Source of the DNA: VRUE01 sp963780815
Lineage (GTDB): Bacteria; Actinomycetota; Thermoleophilia; Solirubrobacterales; 70-9
Reading direction: 5' to 3'
Length of the DNA: 64,000 nt
NCBI GenBank assembly: GCA_963780815.1
Contig: CAWADG010000005.1
Location: forward strand, 124,001 to 188,000
Of this stretch, positions 1 to 8,616 are shown piece by piece (within the stretch, counting starts at the first letter, position 1; each line of letters opens with the position of its first letter). The notes under the pieces were generated by a model. That model was not told the origin of the DNA. It made no database searches and was given only the letters and a program-made list of their open reading frames with translations. A program made the position numbers and the translations under genes.

Positions 1-327
1 TCCCACTACGGCGACGACCTCGTCCGCAGCATCGCCGTCGGCGTCACTCACTGGGAGGAGTTCGGCGCCGGCGGCGGCGCCGACCTGCCGGGTCCGACGC
101 CGTCCTTCTTCTTCGCACCCGACCGCGTCACCAAGCGCTCTGTGGACTGGGGACGGGAGGGCCTCGAGCGCAACGTGGCCGACGCCTGGCACCCGTTCTG
201 CGAGTGGACCGGCGGCTGGCTCGAGGTGATCCGCGGCACCGGGTTCGAGGCGGTGCAGAGCGCTTTCCTCGACGTTCTCGAGGGCCGGGTCGACGCCAAG
301 CACGCGCACGTGCTGTCGCTCGCCTAG
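1..327 (+). CDS. DUF2855 family protein, C-terminal part
   Basis: The frame is open from base 1, so the start lies upstream of the window; 108 residues remain before TAG. The visible part contains PSFFFAPDRVTKRSVDWG and then WHPFCEWTGGWLEV, an ending I associate with DUF2855 proteins, which have no established function. No membrane segment or catalytic motif is visible in this tail. The next gene starts 73 bases downstream with its own ribosome binding site, so there is no sign of translational coupling. The family assignment rests on recognition of the C-terminal pattern only. Confidence 0.6.
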   Translation, partial: SHYGDDLVRSIAVGVTHWEEFGAGGGADLPGPTPSFFFAPDRVTKRSVDWGREGLERNVADAWHPFCEWTGGWLEVIRGTGFEAVQSAFLDVLEGRVDAKHAHVLSLA

Positions 328-400
328 GGAGACTCTTCTTTTCCAGGCTCTGCGGTCCTATAGTTCAGATTGTTCGTTCGACCGGACAGGGAGGTTCGGG

Positions 401-1177
401 GTGAGAAAGTGGGCACGCGTGATGGCGTTCTTGGGAGTCGCTGTCGTGCTCGCTACGGCGCTTGCCGCGACAGCGCTCGGCTCTGGCCAGACCGTCAAGG
501 CCGGCAACCTCGTCGTCTTCGTCGACGGGGGCTTCAGCCCCCAGAAGCTGCCGCGGGCGACGCCGGCCCCGATCTCGCTACACGCCGAAACGACGCTGAA
601 AACCGCCGACGGGACCCATCCACCCGCGGCCAAGGTCCTGTCCCTCGAATTCGACAAGCACGCCGGCATCAACACGACCGGGCTTCCGACGTGCAGCGTC
701 GCCCGGCTCCAGAACACGCTCACCAATCAGGCGAAAGCGATCTGCGGCGACGCGCTCGTCGGCACCGGCGAAGCCGGGGCCGAGATCGCTTTCCCCGAAC
801 AGCCGCCCTTCTTCGCCAAGGGCAAGATGCTCGTCTTCAACGGTCGCCCCAAAGGCGGCCACAAGGTCCTGATCTTCCACGTATACGCGCGGGTGCCGGC
901 GCCGACCACGTTCGTGACCACGGCCGTGATCACCAAGGCGAGCGGCATCTACGGGACCAAAACCGAAATCATCATCCCGACGATCGTCGCCGGCCAGGGC
1001 TCGCTCACCTTCGCGAAACTGGAAATCAAGAAAGACTGGACCTACAGGGGCAAGAAGGAGCACCTGCTTCTCGCCACCTGCCCGACCGGGCGGTTCTTCA
1101 CCCGCGGAGATCTCAGTTTCTCCGACGGGACCGAGATGCGCGGCAAAGTGCTCCGCAGCTGCAGCCCCATCGGCTGA
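401..1177 (+). CDS. Secreted protein of unknown function with four cysteines
   Basis: GTG start preceded by GGGAGG at about 387. The 258-residue product has a clear signal peptide: basic MRKWAR, a hydrophobic core to about residue 24, then small residues (ATALGSG). The exported part is beta-rich with no membrane segment. Its four cysteines (in PTCSV, AICGD, ATCPT, RSCSP) could form two disulfides. The general look, short repeated hydrophobic strands in an alanine/lysine-rich secreted protein, recurs in the secreted proteins at 14.8 and 19.4 kb. I recognise no enzyme motif, and the function is unknown. Confidence 0.75.
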   Translation: MRKWARVMAFLGVAVVLATALAATALGSGQTVKAGNLVVFVDGGFSPQKLPRATPAPISLHAETTLKTADGTHPPAAKVLSLEFDKHAGINTTGLPTCSVARLQNTLTNQAKAICGDALVGTGEAGAEIAFPEQPPFFAKGKMLVFNGRPKGGHKVLIFHVYARVPAPTTFVTTAVITKASGIYGTKTEIIIPTIVAGQGSLTFAKLEIKKDWTYRGKKEHLLLATCPTGRFFTRGDLSFSDGTEMRGKVLRSCSPIG

Positions 1178-1235
1178 CCGCTGTGTGAGCCACCTCCGAT
1201 TCGCTCGGCGGGGGCGGCTGGCAGAATGGCCGGTC

Positions 1236-2744
1236 GTGAGGCGCACTGATCCCGAACCCGAGCATCTGGACGTCCTGATCGTCGGCGCGGGCATCTCCGG
1301 GATCGCCGCCGCCAGGCACCTGACCCGCAGGTGCCCCGGGAAGAGTTACGCGATCCTCGAGTCGCGCGGCGTCAGCGGCGGCACCTGGGACCTCTACCGC
1401 TACCCGGGGGTCCGCAGCGATTCCGACATCCACACGCTGGGCTTCGGGTTCAAGCCGTGGAAGGGATCGCGGTCCCTTGCCGACGGCGACTCGATCCTCG
1501 CCTACCTCCGCGAGGCCGCGGCCGAGGCTGGGGTCGACCGCAAGATCCGCTACCACCACCGTGTCGTCCGGGTCGAGTGGTCGCCGGCCGACGCGCGCTG
1601 GGAGGTCGAGGCCGAGCGCTCCGACACGGGCGAGACGGTGCGCCTGACATCTGGGTTCGTCTGGAGCTGCAGCGGCTACTTCGCCTACGACCAGGGATAC
1701 CTGCCGGAGTTCGAGGGCACCGAGCGGTTCGCCGGCCGCATCGCCCACCCCCATCGCTGGCCCGAGGACCTCGAGTACTCGGGAAAGCGGGTCGTCGTGA
1801 TCGGCAGCGGGGCGACGGCGGTCTCGCTGGTCCCGGCGCTGGCCGAGAAGGCCGAGCAGGTGACGATGCTGCAGCGCTCCCCGAGCTACCTCTTCCCGCT
1901 CCCCGGGGTCGACCCTCTCGCCGCCAAGCTGCGACGCGTCTTGCCTCCAAAGGCCGCCTATTCGGTGATGCGCTGGAAGGACATCCTCGCCGGCTCCATC
2001 ACCTTCTGGTTCTGCAGGCGCTTTCCCGGGGCAGCGAAACGGCTCTTCCGCAAGGCGGCCGAGCGCTCGCTGCCCGCCGGCTTCGACATCGACAAGCATC
2101 TGACCCCCAGCTACAACCCGTGGGAGCAGCGGCCCTGCGCGCTCCGCGACGGTGACCTCTACGAGGCGATCGGCGACGGCCGCGTCGACATCGTCACCGA
2201 CCGGATCGAGACCTTCACCGAGTCCGGCCTGCGGCTCGAGTCGGGCGCCGAGCTCGACGCCGACGTGATCGTCACCGCGACCGGGTTCAACCTCCAGTTC
2301 CTCGGCGGGATGGAGGTCGTAGTCGACGGCGAGGACGTCGAGATCGGCCGTGTCCTCACCTACAAGGGGATGATGGTGAGCGGCGTCCCGAACCTCGCGT
2401 TCACCGTCGGCTACACCAACGCTTCGTGGACCCTCAAGGTCGAACTCACCTGCGAGTTCGTCTGCCGCCTCCTCAACCACATGGACGCCCACGGCCTCGC
2501 CGCCTGCGTCCCGGAGGTGAACGATTCCTCTATCCGCGAGGAGCCGATCATCGACTTCAGCTCCGGGTACGTGCAGCGCTCGCTCGAGCAGCTGCCGAAG
2601 CAGGGCTCGAGGGAGCCCTGGCGGTTGAAGCAGAACTACCTGCTCGACTTGCGGATGATCAGGCGCGCCCCGATCGAGGACGGGTCGCTGCGCTTCTCCG
2701 CCGCCGCCATACGCGAGAAGCCGCTCGAGGCCGTGGCCGGCTGA
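1236..2744 (+). CDS. Flavin-containing monooxygenase, Baeyer-Villiger type
   Basis: Predicted FAD- and NADPH-dependent monooxygenase that inserts oxygen into ketones or oxidises soft heteroatoms. From GTG 1236 the protein is 502 residues. It has the FAD dinucleotide motif GAGISG at residues 17-22 and a perfect type I Baeyer-Villiger signature F-x-G-x3-H-x3-W-P (FAGRIAHPHRWP) near 165-176. A second Rossmann motif VVVIGSGATA follows near 186 for NADPH. An in-frame GTG at 1185 would add 17 residues not typical of the family, so I prefer 1236. The gene runs into the DUF3556 and desaturase-like genes downstream and probably forms an operon with them. The substrate is unknown. Confidence 0.85.
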   Translation: MRRTDPEPEHLDVLIVGAGISGIAAARHLTRRCPGKSYAILESRGVSGGTWDLYRYPGVRSDSDIHTLGFGFKPWKGSRSLADGDSILAYLREAAAEAGVDRKIRYHHRVVRVEWSPADARWEVEAERSDTGETVRLTSGFVWSCSGYFAYDQGYLPEFEGTERFAGRIAHPHRWPEDLEYSGKRVVVIGSGATAVSLVPALAEKAEQVTMLQRSPSYLFPLPGVDPLAAKLRRVLPPKAAYSVMRWKDILAGSITFWFCRRFPGAAKRLFRKAAERSLPAGFDIDKHLTPSYNPWEQRPCALRDGDLYEAIGDGRVDIVTDRIETFTESGLRLESGAELDADVIVTATGFNLQFLGGMEVVVDGEDVEIGRVLTYKGMMVSGVPNLAFTVGYTNASWTLKVELTCEFVCRLLNHMDAHGLAACVPEVNDSSIREEPIIDFSSGYVQRSLEQLPKQGSREPWRLKQNYLLDLRMIRRAPIEDGSLRFSAAAIREKPLEAVAG

Positions 2745-2788
2745 ACCCTCGTTATCGCCCGCCCTCGCGGATAGGTTGAACGCGAGCG

Positions 2789-4540
2789 ATGGGTTTCCTG
2801 ACGCCGACAGATCCGCCGTTCGAGATCGCGGAGTGGCGGCGGCTCCCTCACCTGGAGCGGATCAAGCCCCTCGCCCAGGACTGGGCGATCAACGGGTTCG
2901 GGACGCCGATCGCGGTCTACCTCCTCTACGTCGTCAAGCTGGTCGTCTACGCCGGTGGCGGCCTGCTGGTGATCTCGGCGACTACACCGGGGCTCGGGCT
3001 CAGCCATCTCTCGAGCTGGTGGACCGAACCGATCGTCTTCGAGAAGGCGGTCGTCTGGACGATGCTCTGGGAGGTCCTCGGCCTCGGCGCCGGCTCGCTG
3101 CCGCTGACGCTGCGCTTCTCGCCGATGATCGGCGGCGTCCTCTACTGGCTGCGGCCGGGGACGGTGCGGCTGCCGCCCTGGCCCGACCGGGTGCCGCTGA
3201 CCCGCGGCAACAGGCGCACCCTGCTCGACGTCGCACTCTATGCCGGGCTGCTGGGCTCGCTGCTCTTCCTGCTGATCGCCGGCGAGACCGGGGGGGAAGT
3301 GCCTCCGAATGCGGAGGAAGCGTTCATCAATCCGTTCCCGCTCACCGGGTACCCGGGCGGCCACCTCGACCCCGTCGCGGTCGGGGTCGCACTGGCTTTC
3401 CTGGTCACCCTCGGCCTCCGCGACAAGGTCCCCTTCCTCGCTGCCCGGGCCGAGGTTTACGGCAACCTGATGATCGTCTTCCTCTTCCCGCTGACGAACA
3501 TGGTCATCGCCTGCCAGCTGATCTTCATCTGCATCTGGTGGGGGGCGGCGTCGTCGAAGCTCAACCACCACTTTCCGTTCGTCGTCACGGTGATGATCAG
3601 CAACACGCCCTGGAACCGGTGGCGGGCGGCGAAGCGGCGCCTCTACCGCGACCACCCAGAGGACCTTCTGCCCTCATCGACCGGCGCCCTCGCCGCGCAC
3701 CTCGGAACCGTGATCGAGTTCACCCTGCCGCTGATCCTGCTCGTCTCGGCGGGCGGGACGATCGGGACGATCGCCGTCGCCGGGATGATCATCTTCCACC
3801 TCCACATCCTCTCGACCTTCCCGCTGGCGGTGCCGCTGGAGTGGAACATCTTCATGATCTTCGGGCTGTTGTTCCTATTCGGGCACTACGGCTACCTTCC
3901 GTTCTCGACCCTCGATGACCCGCTCCTGATCGCGATCCTCGCGGTCACCTGCGTCGGCTTCCCGATCCTCGGCAACTTCCGCCCCGACCTCATCTCGTTC
4001 CTGCCCTCGATGCGCTACTACGCCGGCAACTGGGCGACCAGCCAGTGGCTGTTCCGGCACGGGACCGAGAAGCGCCTCGACGAGGGGATCGTCAAGCCGG
4101 CGCCGATCGTCACCGAGCAGCTCATCAAGTTCTACGAGGTGGACCTGATCGATGCCCTCCTCTACAAGGGGCTCGCGTTCCGCTCGATGCACTCCCACGG
4201 CCGGGCGCTGAACGGGCTCAGCGCTCGCGCAGTAGACGACATCGAGGAGTACGACGTCCGCGAGGGCGAGCTCGTCGCCGGCGTCGTCCTCGGCTACAAC
4301 TTCGGCGACGGCCACTTCCACGACCAGCGGCTGCTGGCCGCGGTCCAGGAACGCTGCAACTTCGCCGAGGGCGAGCTGCGGGTGGTGACGCTCGAGTCGC
4401 AGCCGGCGAACGACGGGCGCCAGCACTACCGGATCTTCGATGCCGCCACCGGGCTCGTCGAGGAGGGCCACGTCCGGGTCGCCGACATGATCGTCCAGCA
4501 GCCCTGGCTCGACGGGCGCCCGTTCCCCGTTCATGAGTGA
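2789..4540 (+). CDS. DUF3556 multi-pass membrane protein
   Basis: 583 residues. The first two thirds hold many hydrophobic segments separated by short loops, for example around residues 40-65, 85-110, 150-170, 195-255 and 300-400. The last ~180 residues are soluble, mixed alpha/beta, beginning near VTEQLIKFYEVDLIDALL. This layout matches DUF3556 proteins of mycobacteria and relatives, whose function is unknown. The gene starts 44 bases after the monooxygenase, and its stop overlaps the start of the next flavoprotein by 8 bases (ATGAGTGA), so the two are translationally coupled. Context suggests a membrane component working with two flavoenzymes on a hydrophobic substrate; that is inference. 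Confidence 0.75.
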   Translation: MGFLTPTDPPFEIAEWRRLPHLERIKPLAQDWAINGFGTPIAVYLLYVVKLVVYAGGGLLVISATTPGLGLSHLSSWWTEPIVFEKAVVWTMLWEVLGLGAGSLPLTLRFSPMIGGVLYWLRPGTVRLPPWPDRVPLTRGNRRTLLDVALYAGLLGSLLFLLIAGETGGEVPPNAEEAFINPFPLTGYPGGHLDPVAVGVALAFLVTLGLRDKVPFLAARAEVYGNLMIVFLFPLTNMVIACQLIFICIWWGAASSKLNHHFPFVVTVMISNTPWNRWRAAKRRLYRDHPEDLLPSSTGALAAHLGTVIEFTLPLILLVSAGGTIGTIAVAGMIIFHLHILSTFPLAVPLEWNIFMIFGLLFLFGHYGYLPFSTLDDPLLIAILAVTCVGFPILGNFRPDLISFLPSMRYYAGNWATSQWLFRHGTEKRLDEGIVKPAPIVTEQLIKFYEVDLIDALLYKGLAFRSMHSHGRALNGLSARAVDDIEEYDVREGELVAGVVLGYNFGDGHFHDQRLLAAVQERCNFAEGELRVVTLESQPANDGRQHYRIFDAATGLVEEGHVRVADMIVQQPWLDGRPFPVHE

Positions 4541-5957
4541 CGCCATCGTCGTCGGCGCCGGGCCGAACGGCCTCGCCTGCGCCGCGACCCTTGCCCGTGC
4601 CGGCGTCGGGGTCACGGTGCTCGAGGCCGCGGCCAAGATCGGCGGCGGCGCATCGAGCAGCGAGCTGACGCTGCCGGGACTCGTCCACGACGACTGCTCG
4701 GCGACCCACCCGCTGGTCATCGACTCGCCGGCGCTCTCCGGCCTCGGGCTCGAGCGCCACGGCCTCGAGTGGGCCTGGCCGGAGGTCGACCTCGCCCACC
4801 CCTTCGACGACGGCAGCGCGGCGACGATGGTGCATTCGATCGAGGAGACCGCGGCGGGACTCGGGGAGGCCGGACGGGCCTGGAAGCGCGCCTTCAGCCG
4901 ATCCTCGGCGTCCTTCGACGAGCTGATGGAGGACATCCTGCAGCCGTTCCTCCACCCGCCCCGGCATCCGGTCGGGCTCGCCCGCTTCGGGGTCCGGGCG
5001 GCGATGCCGGCGACGCTGCTGGCTCGCACCCTCGGCAGCGAGGAGGCACGGGCGCTGTTCGGCGGCGTCGCCGCCCACTCGTTCAGCCCCCAGACCGGGC
5101 TCTTCAGCGCGGCGGTCGGGATGGCGCTGATCTCGGCCTGCCACCGCTACGGCTGGCCGGTCGCGCGGGGCGGGTCGCAGGCGATCGCCGACGCGCTGGC
5201 GGCGGTGGTGCGCGAGAGCGGGGGCACGATCGAGACCGGACGGCAGGTGCGGTCGCTCGGCGAGCTGCCCGCCGCCGACGCCGTCGTCTTCGACCTCGCC
5301 CCGGCGGCGGTGGCGGATATCGCCGGCAGCCGAATCTCGGCCCGGGCCGCTCGCGGCCTCCGCCGCTACCGCCACGGCCCCGGCGCGTTCAAGGTCGACC
5401 TCGCGGTGGAGGGCGGCGTCCCGTGGAGCGCCGAGTCCCCCCGCCGCGCCGGCACCGTCCACGCGATCGGGTCCTCCGAGGAGATCGTCGCCGCCGAGCG
5501 CGAGGTCAACCGGGGGCGAATGCCGGAGCGCCCGTTCGTCCTCGTCGGCCAGCAGTACCTTGCCGATCCCGGCCGCTCCAAGGGCGACGTCCACCCGATC
5601 TGGTCCTACTGCCACGTCCCCAACGGCTATCCCGGCGACGCGACCGAGGCGATCGTCGACCAAATCGAACGGTTCGCCCCCGGATTGCGCGAGCGGATCG
5701 TCGGCCGCCATGTCCGCTCCCCCGCCGCCCTCGAGGCCCACAACGCGAACTACGTCGGTGGCGACATCATCACCGGCGCGACCAACGGCGCCCAGGCGCT
5801 GCTGCGGCCGCGGCTCGCGCTGGACCCCTACTCGGTCGGCGGCCCCGGCCTCTACATCTGCTCGGCCGCGACGCCGCCCGGCGCCGGGGCCCACGGGATG
5901 TGCGGGTTCAACGCCGCCCGCTCGGTGCTCCGCCGGCTCGGCGCCGCCGCCCCCTGA
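4533..5957 (+). CDS. FAD-dependent oxidoreductase, phytoene desaturase-like
   Basis: 474 residues. The N-terminus carries the FAD-binding pattern VVGAGPNGLACAATLARAG followed by a glutamate ending strand two (VTVLEA) and GGGASS, as in carotenoid desaturases and related NAD(P)/FAD oxidoreductases. The C-terminus has the second flavin contact region (GGPGLYICSAATPPGAGAHG). The length is normal for the family. It overlaps the upstream DUF3556 gene by 8 bases and ends 3 bases before the stop of the convergent MocR gene. Members of this branch act on isoprenoids or other hydrophobic chains, but no carotenoid biosynthesis gene is nearby, so the substrate is open. Confidence 0.8.
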   Translation: MSDAIVVGAGPNGLACAATLARAGVGVTVLEAAAKIGGGASSSELTLPGLVHDDCSATHPLVIDSPALSGLGLERHGLEWAWPEVDLAHPFDDGSAATMVHSIEETAAGLGEAGRAWKRAFSRSSASFDELMEDILQPFLHPPRHPVGLARFGVRAAMPATLLARTLGSEEARALFGGVAAHSFSPQTGLFSAAVGMALISACHRYGWPVARGGSQAIADALAAVVRESGGTIETGRQVRSLGELPAADAVVFDLAPAAVADIAGSRISARAARGLRRYRHGPGAFKVDLAVEGGVPWSAESPRRAGTVHAIGSSEEIVAAEREVNRGRMPERPFVLVGQQYLADPGRSKGDVHPIWSYCHVPNGYPGDATEAIVDQIERFAPGLRERIVGRHVRSPAALEAHNANYVGGDIITGATNGAQALLRPRLALDPYSVGGPGLYICSAATPPGAGAHGMCGFNAARSVLRRLGAAAP

Positions 5958-5960
5958 CCC

Positions 5961-7373
5961 TCAGCCGGCGGCGTCGAGCGCCTCGCCGAGCAGGCGGACG
6001 CCGTGCTCGATCGCGGGCTCGGGGAGGTTGCCGAAGCCGAGCACGAGGGCCGGCGGGCCACCGCCGGTGAAACGGTGCAGGGAGACCCCCTCGAGGCCGA
6101 CCCCGCGCTCGGCGGCGGCCGCGACCAGCGCCGACTCGTCGACGCCATTCGGGAGCTCGACCAACTCGTAGAGGCCGGCGGCGCCGTCGCCGGGGACGCA
6201 ATCCGGGGCCCAGCGCACGAGCGACTCGAGCAGGGCGTCGCGGCGGCCCTCGTAGCGGAGGCGCATCCGCCGCAGGTGGCGGTCGAGCTCGCCGCGGGCG
6301 ACGAAGTCCTGCAGCGCGAGCTGCCCGACCGCCTCCGAGCCCGAGTCCTCGATCGTCTTCGCCGAGATCAGGGTCCAGGCAAGCCAGGAGGGCGCCAGCA
6401 TCCAGCCGAGCCTCAACGCCGGCGCCAGCCGCTTGCTCGCCGAGCCGATCAGGACGACCCGCTCGGGGGCGAGGCCCTGGAGGGCCCCGACGCCGCCGCG
6501 GGAATACCGGAACTCGGCGTCGAAGTCGTCCTCGACGATCAGGCCGTCGCCGGTCTCGGCCCACTCGATCAGCGCGGCCCGCCGCTCGCTGCTCATCACG
6601 CACCCGGTCGGGAACTGGTGAGCGGGGGTGACGATCACCGTCGTCGCCCCGCTCGCCCGCAGCAGGTCGACCCGCAGGCCCTCGCCGTCGAGCGGGACCG
6701 GGACCACCTCGAGCCCCGCCTGTTCGACGATCAGCCGGTGCGGGTGCCAGCCCGGGTCCTCGAGCGCGACCCGCTCGACTTCCTGCGCCGCGAGCCAGCG
6801 GCAGAGCAGCGAGAGGCCCTGGGTGAACCCGGTGCAGATCAGGGTGTGCTCGGGGTCGGTGGCGGCGCCTCGGACGCGGCCCAGGTACTCGGCGAGCGCC
6901 TCGCGCAGCTCGGGCACCCCGCGCGGGTCGGCGTACCCGATCGCCCCGATCGGGGCCTGGCGCCAGGCGGCCCGCAGCGATCGCAGCCAGCGGTCGCGGG
7001 GGAAGCCGGCGAGGTCTGGGAGGCCGGGATGGAAGTGGTAGGCGAAGCTCGGCAGCAGCGAGCGCGCCGGCGCCCGCGGCGCCGAGGCCCGGACCGCGCT
7101 GGCGACCCGGACCGGCGCCCCCTGGCGGGTGTGGAGGTAGCCCTCCGCCGCCAGTTGGCCGTAGGCCTCGGTGACGACCCCCCGCGAGACACCGAGCTCG
7201 CCGGCCAGCGCGCGGCTCGAGGGAAGCCGCGAGCCCGCGGCAAGGCGGCCGGCGCGGATGTCGTCGCGGATCGAGCGCTCGATCTGCTCGTGGAGGGCGA
7301 CCGGATCGTCGCGGTCGAGCCTCAACAGCAGTTCCGGGCCGCTTCCGCCAACTGGCCCATTCGACGATGCCAT
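5961..7373 (-). CDS. MocR-type regulator: GntR DNA-binding domain fused to aminotransferase domain
   Basis: 470 residues. Residues 1-80 are a GntR winged helix (SRLPSSRALAGELGVSRGVV). From about 110 onward there is a fold-type I aminotransferase domain with the PLP lysine in SASKRLAP (K314), a YADPRG substrate-region motif and DDFDAEFRY carrying the pyridine-contacting aspartate. Such proteins use PLP as effector or cofactor and control vitamin B6, GABA or amine metabolism genes, usually the divergent neighbour. Here the divergent neighbour is a flavoprotein starting 70 bases away, and a dyad lies in the shared gap. The target pathway is inferred from position only. Confidence 0.88.
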   Translation of the reverse strand: MASSNGPVGGSGPELLLRLDRDDPVALHEQIERSIRDDIRAGRLAAGSRLPSSRALAGELGVSRGVVTEAYGQLAAEGYLHTRQGAPVRVASAVRASAPRAPARSLLPSFAYHFHPGLPDLAGFPRDRWLRSLRAAWRQAPIGAIGYADPRGVPELREALAEYLGRVRGAATDPEHTLICTGFTQGLSLLCRWLAAQEVERVALEDPGWHPHRLIVEQAGLEVVPVPLDGEGLRVDLLRASGATTVIVTPAHQFPTGCVMSSERRAALIEWAETGDGLIVEDDFDAEFRYSRGGVGALQGLAPERVVLIGSASKRLAPALRLGWMLAPSWLAWTLISAKTIEDSGSEAVGQLALQDFVARGELDRHLRRMRLRYEGRRDALLESLVRWAPDCVPGDGAAGLYELVELPNGVDESALVAAAAERGVGLEGVSLHRFTGGGPPALVLGFGNLPEPAIEHGVRLLGEALDAAG

Positions 7374-7374
7374 T

Positions 7375-7398
7375 ACTGGAACTGTATATCGGACCAGT
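7375..7398. promoter_or_regulatory. Candidate MocR operator in the divergent gap
   Basis: ACTGG at 7375-7379 and CCAGT at 7394-7398 form an inverted repeat with a 14-base AT-richer spacer (AACTGTATATCGGA). It sits one base upstream of the MocR start codon and 45 bases before the divergent flavoprotein start, where an autoregulatory operator would be expected. CTGG/CCAG half-sites are common among published MocR sites, but the assignment here is inference. Confidence 0.45.
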
Positions 7399-7443
7399 CA
7401 GGGCCTAACTTTCGCCCTCCAGGCACCCGAAGGAGGTCGCAAG

Positions 7444-8607
7444 ATGGACGGGATCACGATTGTCGGAGGCGGAATCGCGGGACTGACGGCGGCAATCACC
7501 TGTGCCGAGGCGGAGGCGAACGTCACGCTGCTCGAGGCGCACGACGACCTCGGCGGCCGAGCCCGCAGCGCCGACGGCCCCTATCGGGCCAACCTCGGCC
7601 CCCACGTCCTCTACAAGGACGGCCCGTTCTGCCGCTGGCTGCGCGAGCGCGATCTGATGCCGCGGACGCGCGGGGTGCCGCTGGCCCCGATCCGGTTCCG
7701 CTGGGAGGGCGAGCTGCGCCGCACGCCGCCGCTCGCCACCGCCCCGGCCGTCCTCCGGCTGCGCGGCCGCCAGGCGCCCTCCGACCGCGACTTCCGCAGC
7801 TGGGCGACCGAGCTCACCGACGCCAGGACGGCCCAGATTCTCTCGGCGGCGGCCGGCGTCTACACCTTCCATCACGACCCGGGGGAGCTCTCGGCCGAGT
7901 TCATCTGGGGCCGCACCGTGCGGGCGCTCCTCAACGCCCCGCCCCCGGCCCGCTACGTGATCGGCGGCTGGAGCTCCCTGGTCGAGCTGCTCGAGGGCCG
8001 GGCGCGAGATCTCGGGGTCAGGATCGAGACCGGCCGCTGCGTCGGATCCCTCCCCGCTCCACCGGCGATCGTCGCGACCGAGATCCACGAGGCGCGCGAC
8101 CTGCTCGGCGACGACTCGCTCACGTGGCCGAGCGGCCGCACGGTCTGTCTCGACCTCGGCGTCGAGCACCGCCGCGGCGACCCGTTCGTCGTCTCCGACC
8201 TCGACGAGGCGGGCTGGTTCGAGCGCTACAGCGCCGCCGACTCGAGCCTCGCGCCGCCCGGCGAGGAGCTGGTCCAGGCGCAGATGCCGATCCGTCCTGG
8301 CGAGAGCCCCGACCAGGCGTGCCTGCGGCTCGAGACGCTGATCGACCTGGCGCTGCCCGATTGGCGCGAGCGCGAGACCTGGCGGCGGCGGACTGTGATG
8401 GACGGGCGCAGCGGCGCCCTCGACATGCCGGGCACGACCTGGAGGGATCGGCCGGTGGTCGACCGCGGCGACGGCGTCTTCGTCGCCGGCGACATGATGG
8501 CCTCGCCCGGGCTCCTCTCCGAAGTCGCCTGGGGGAGCGGGGTCGAGGCCGCGCGCGGCGCGGTCGCGGCCCTCGCCCCGAGCCGCCCGGCTCTGCGGGC
8601 CGCCTGA
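7444..8607 (+). CDS. FAD-dependent oxidoreductase, amine oxidase/desaturase fold
   Basis: The start is ATG 7444, fixed by a strong AGGAGG at 7431-7436; the frame remains open upstream but that part overlaps the divergent regulator. The 387-residue protein begins with MDGITIVGGGIAGLTAAIT, the FAD motif, then LLEAHDDLGGRARS, the GG doublet typical of amine oxidase and desaturase flavoproteins. Near the C-terminus GVFVAGDMMASPGLLSEVAW provides the second FAD contact. It is divergent from the MocR gene and may be its target. The substrate cannot be read from the sequence. Confidence 0.8.
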   Translation: MDGITIVGGGIAGLTAAITCAEAEANVTLLEAHDDLGGRARSADGPYRANLGPHVLYKDGPFCRWLRERDLMPRTRGVPLAPIRFRWEGELRRTPPLATAPAVLRLRGRQAPSDRDFRSWATELTDARTAQILSAAAGVYTFHHDPGELSAEFIWGRTVRALLNAPPPARYVIGGWSSLVELLEGRARDLGVRIETGRCVGSLPAPPAIVATEIHEARDLLGDDSLTWPSGRTVCLDLGVEHRRGDPFVVSDLDEAGWFERYSAADSSLAPPGEELVQAQMPIRPGESPDQACLRLETLIDLALPDWRERETWRRRTVMDGRSGALDMPGTTWRDRPVVDRGDGVFVAGDMMASPGLLSEVAWGSGVEAARGAVAALAPSRPALRAA

Positions 8608-8616
8608 GGCCGTCGC

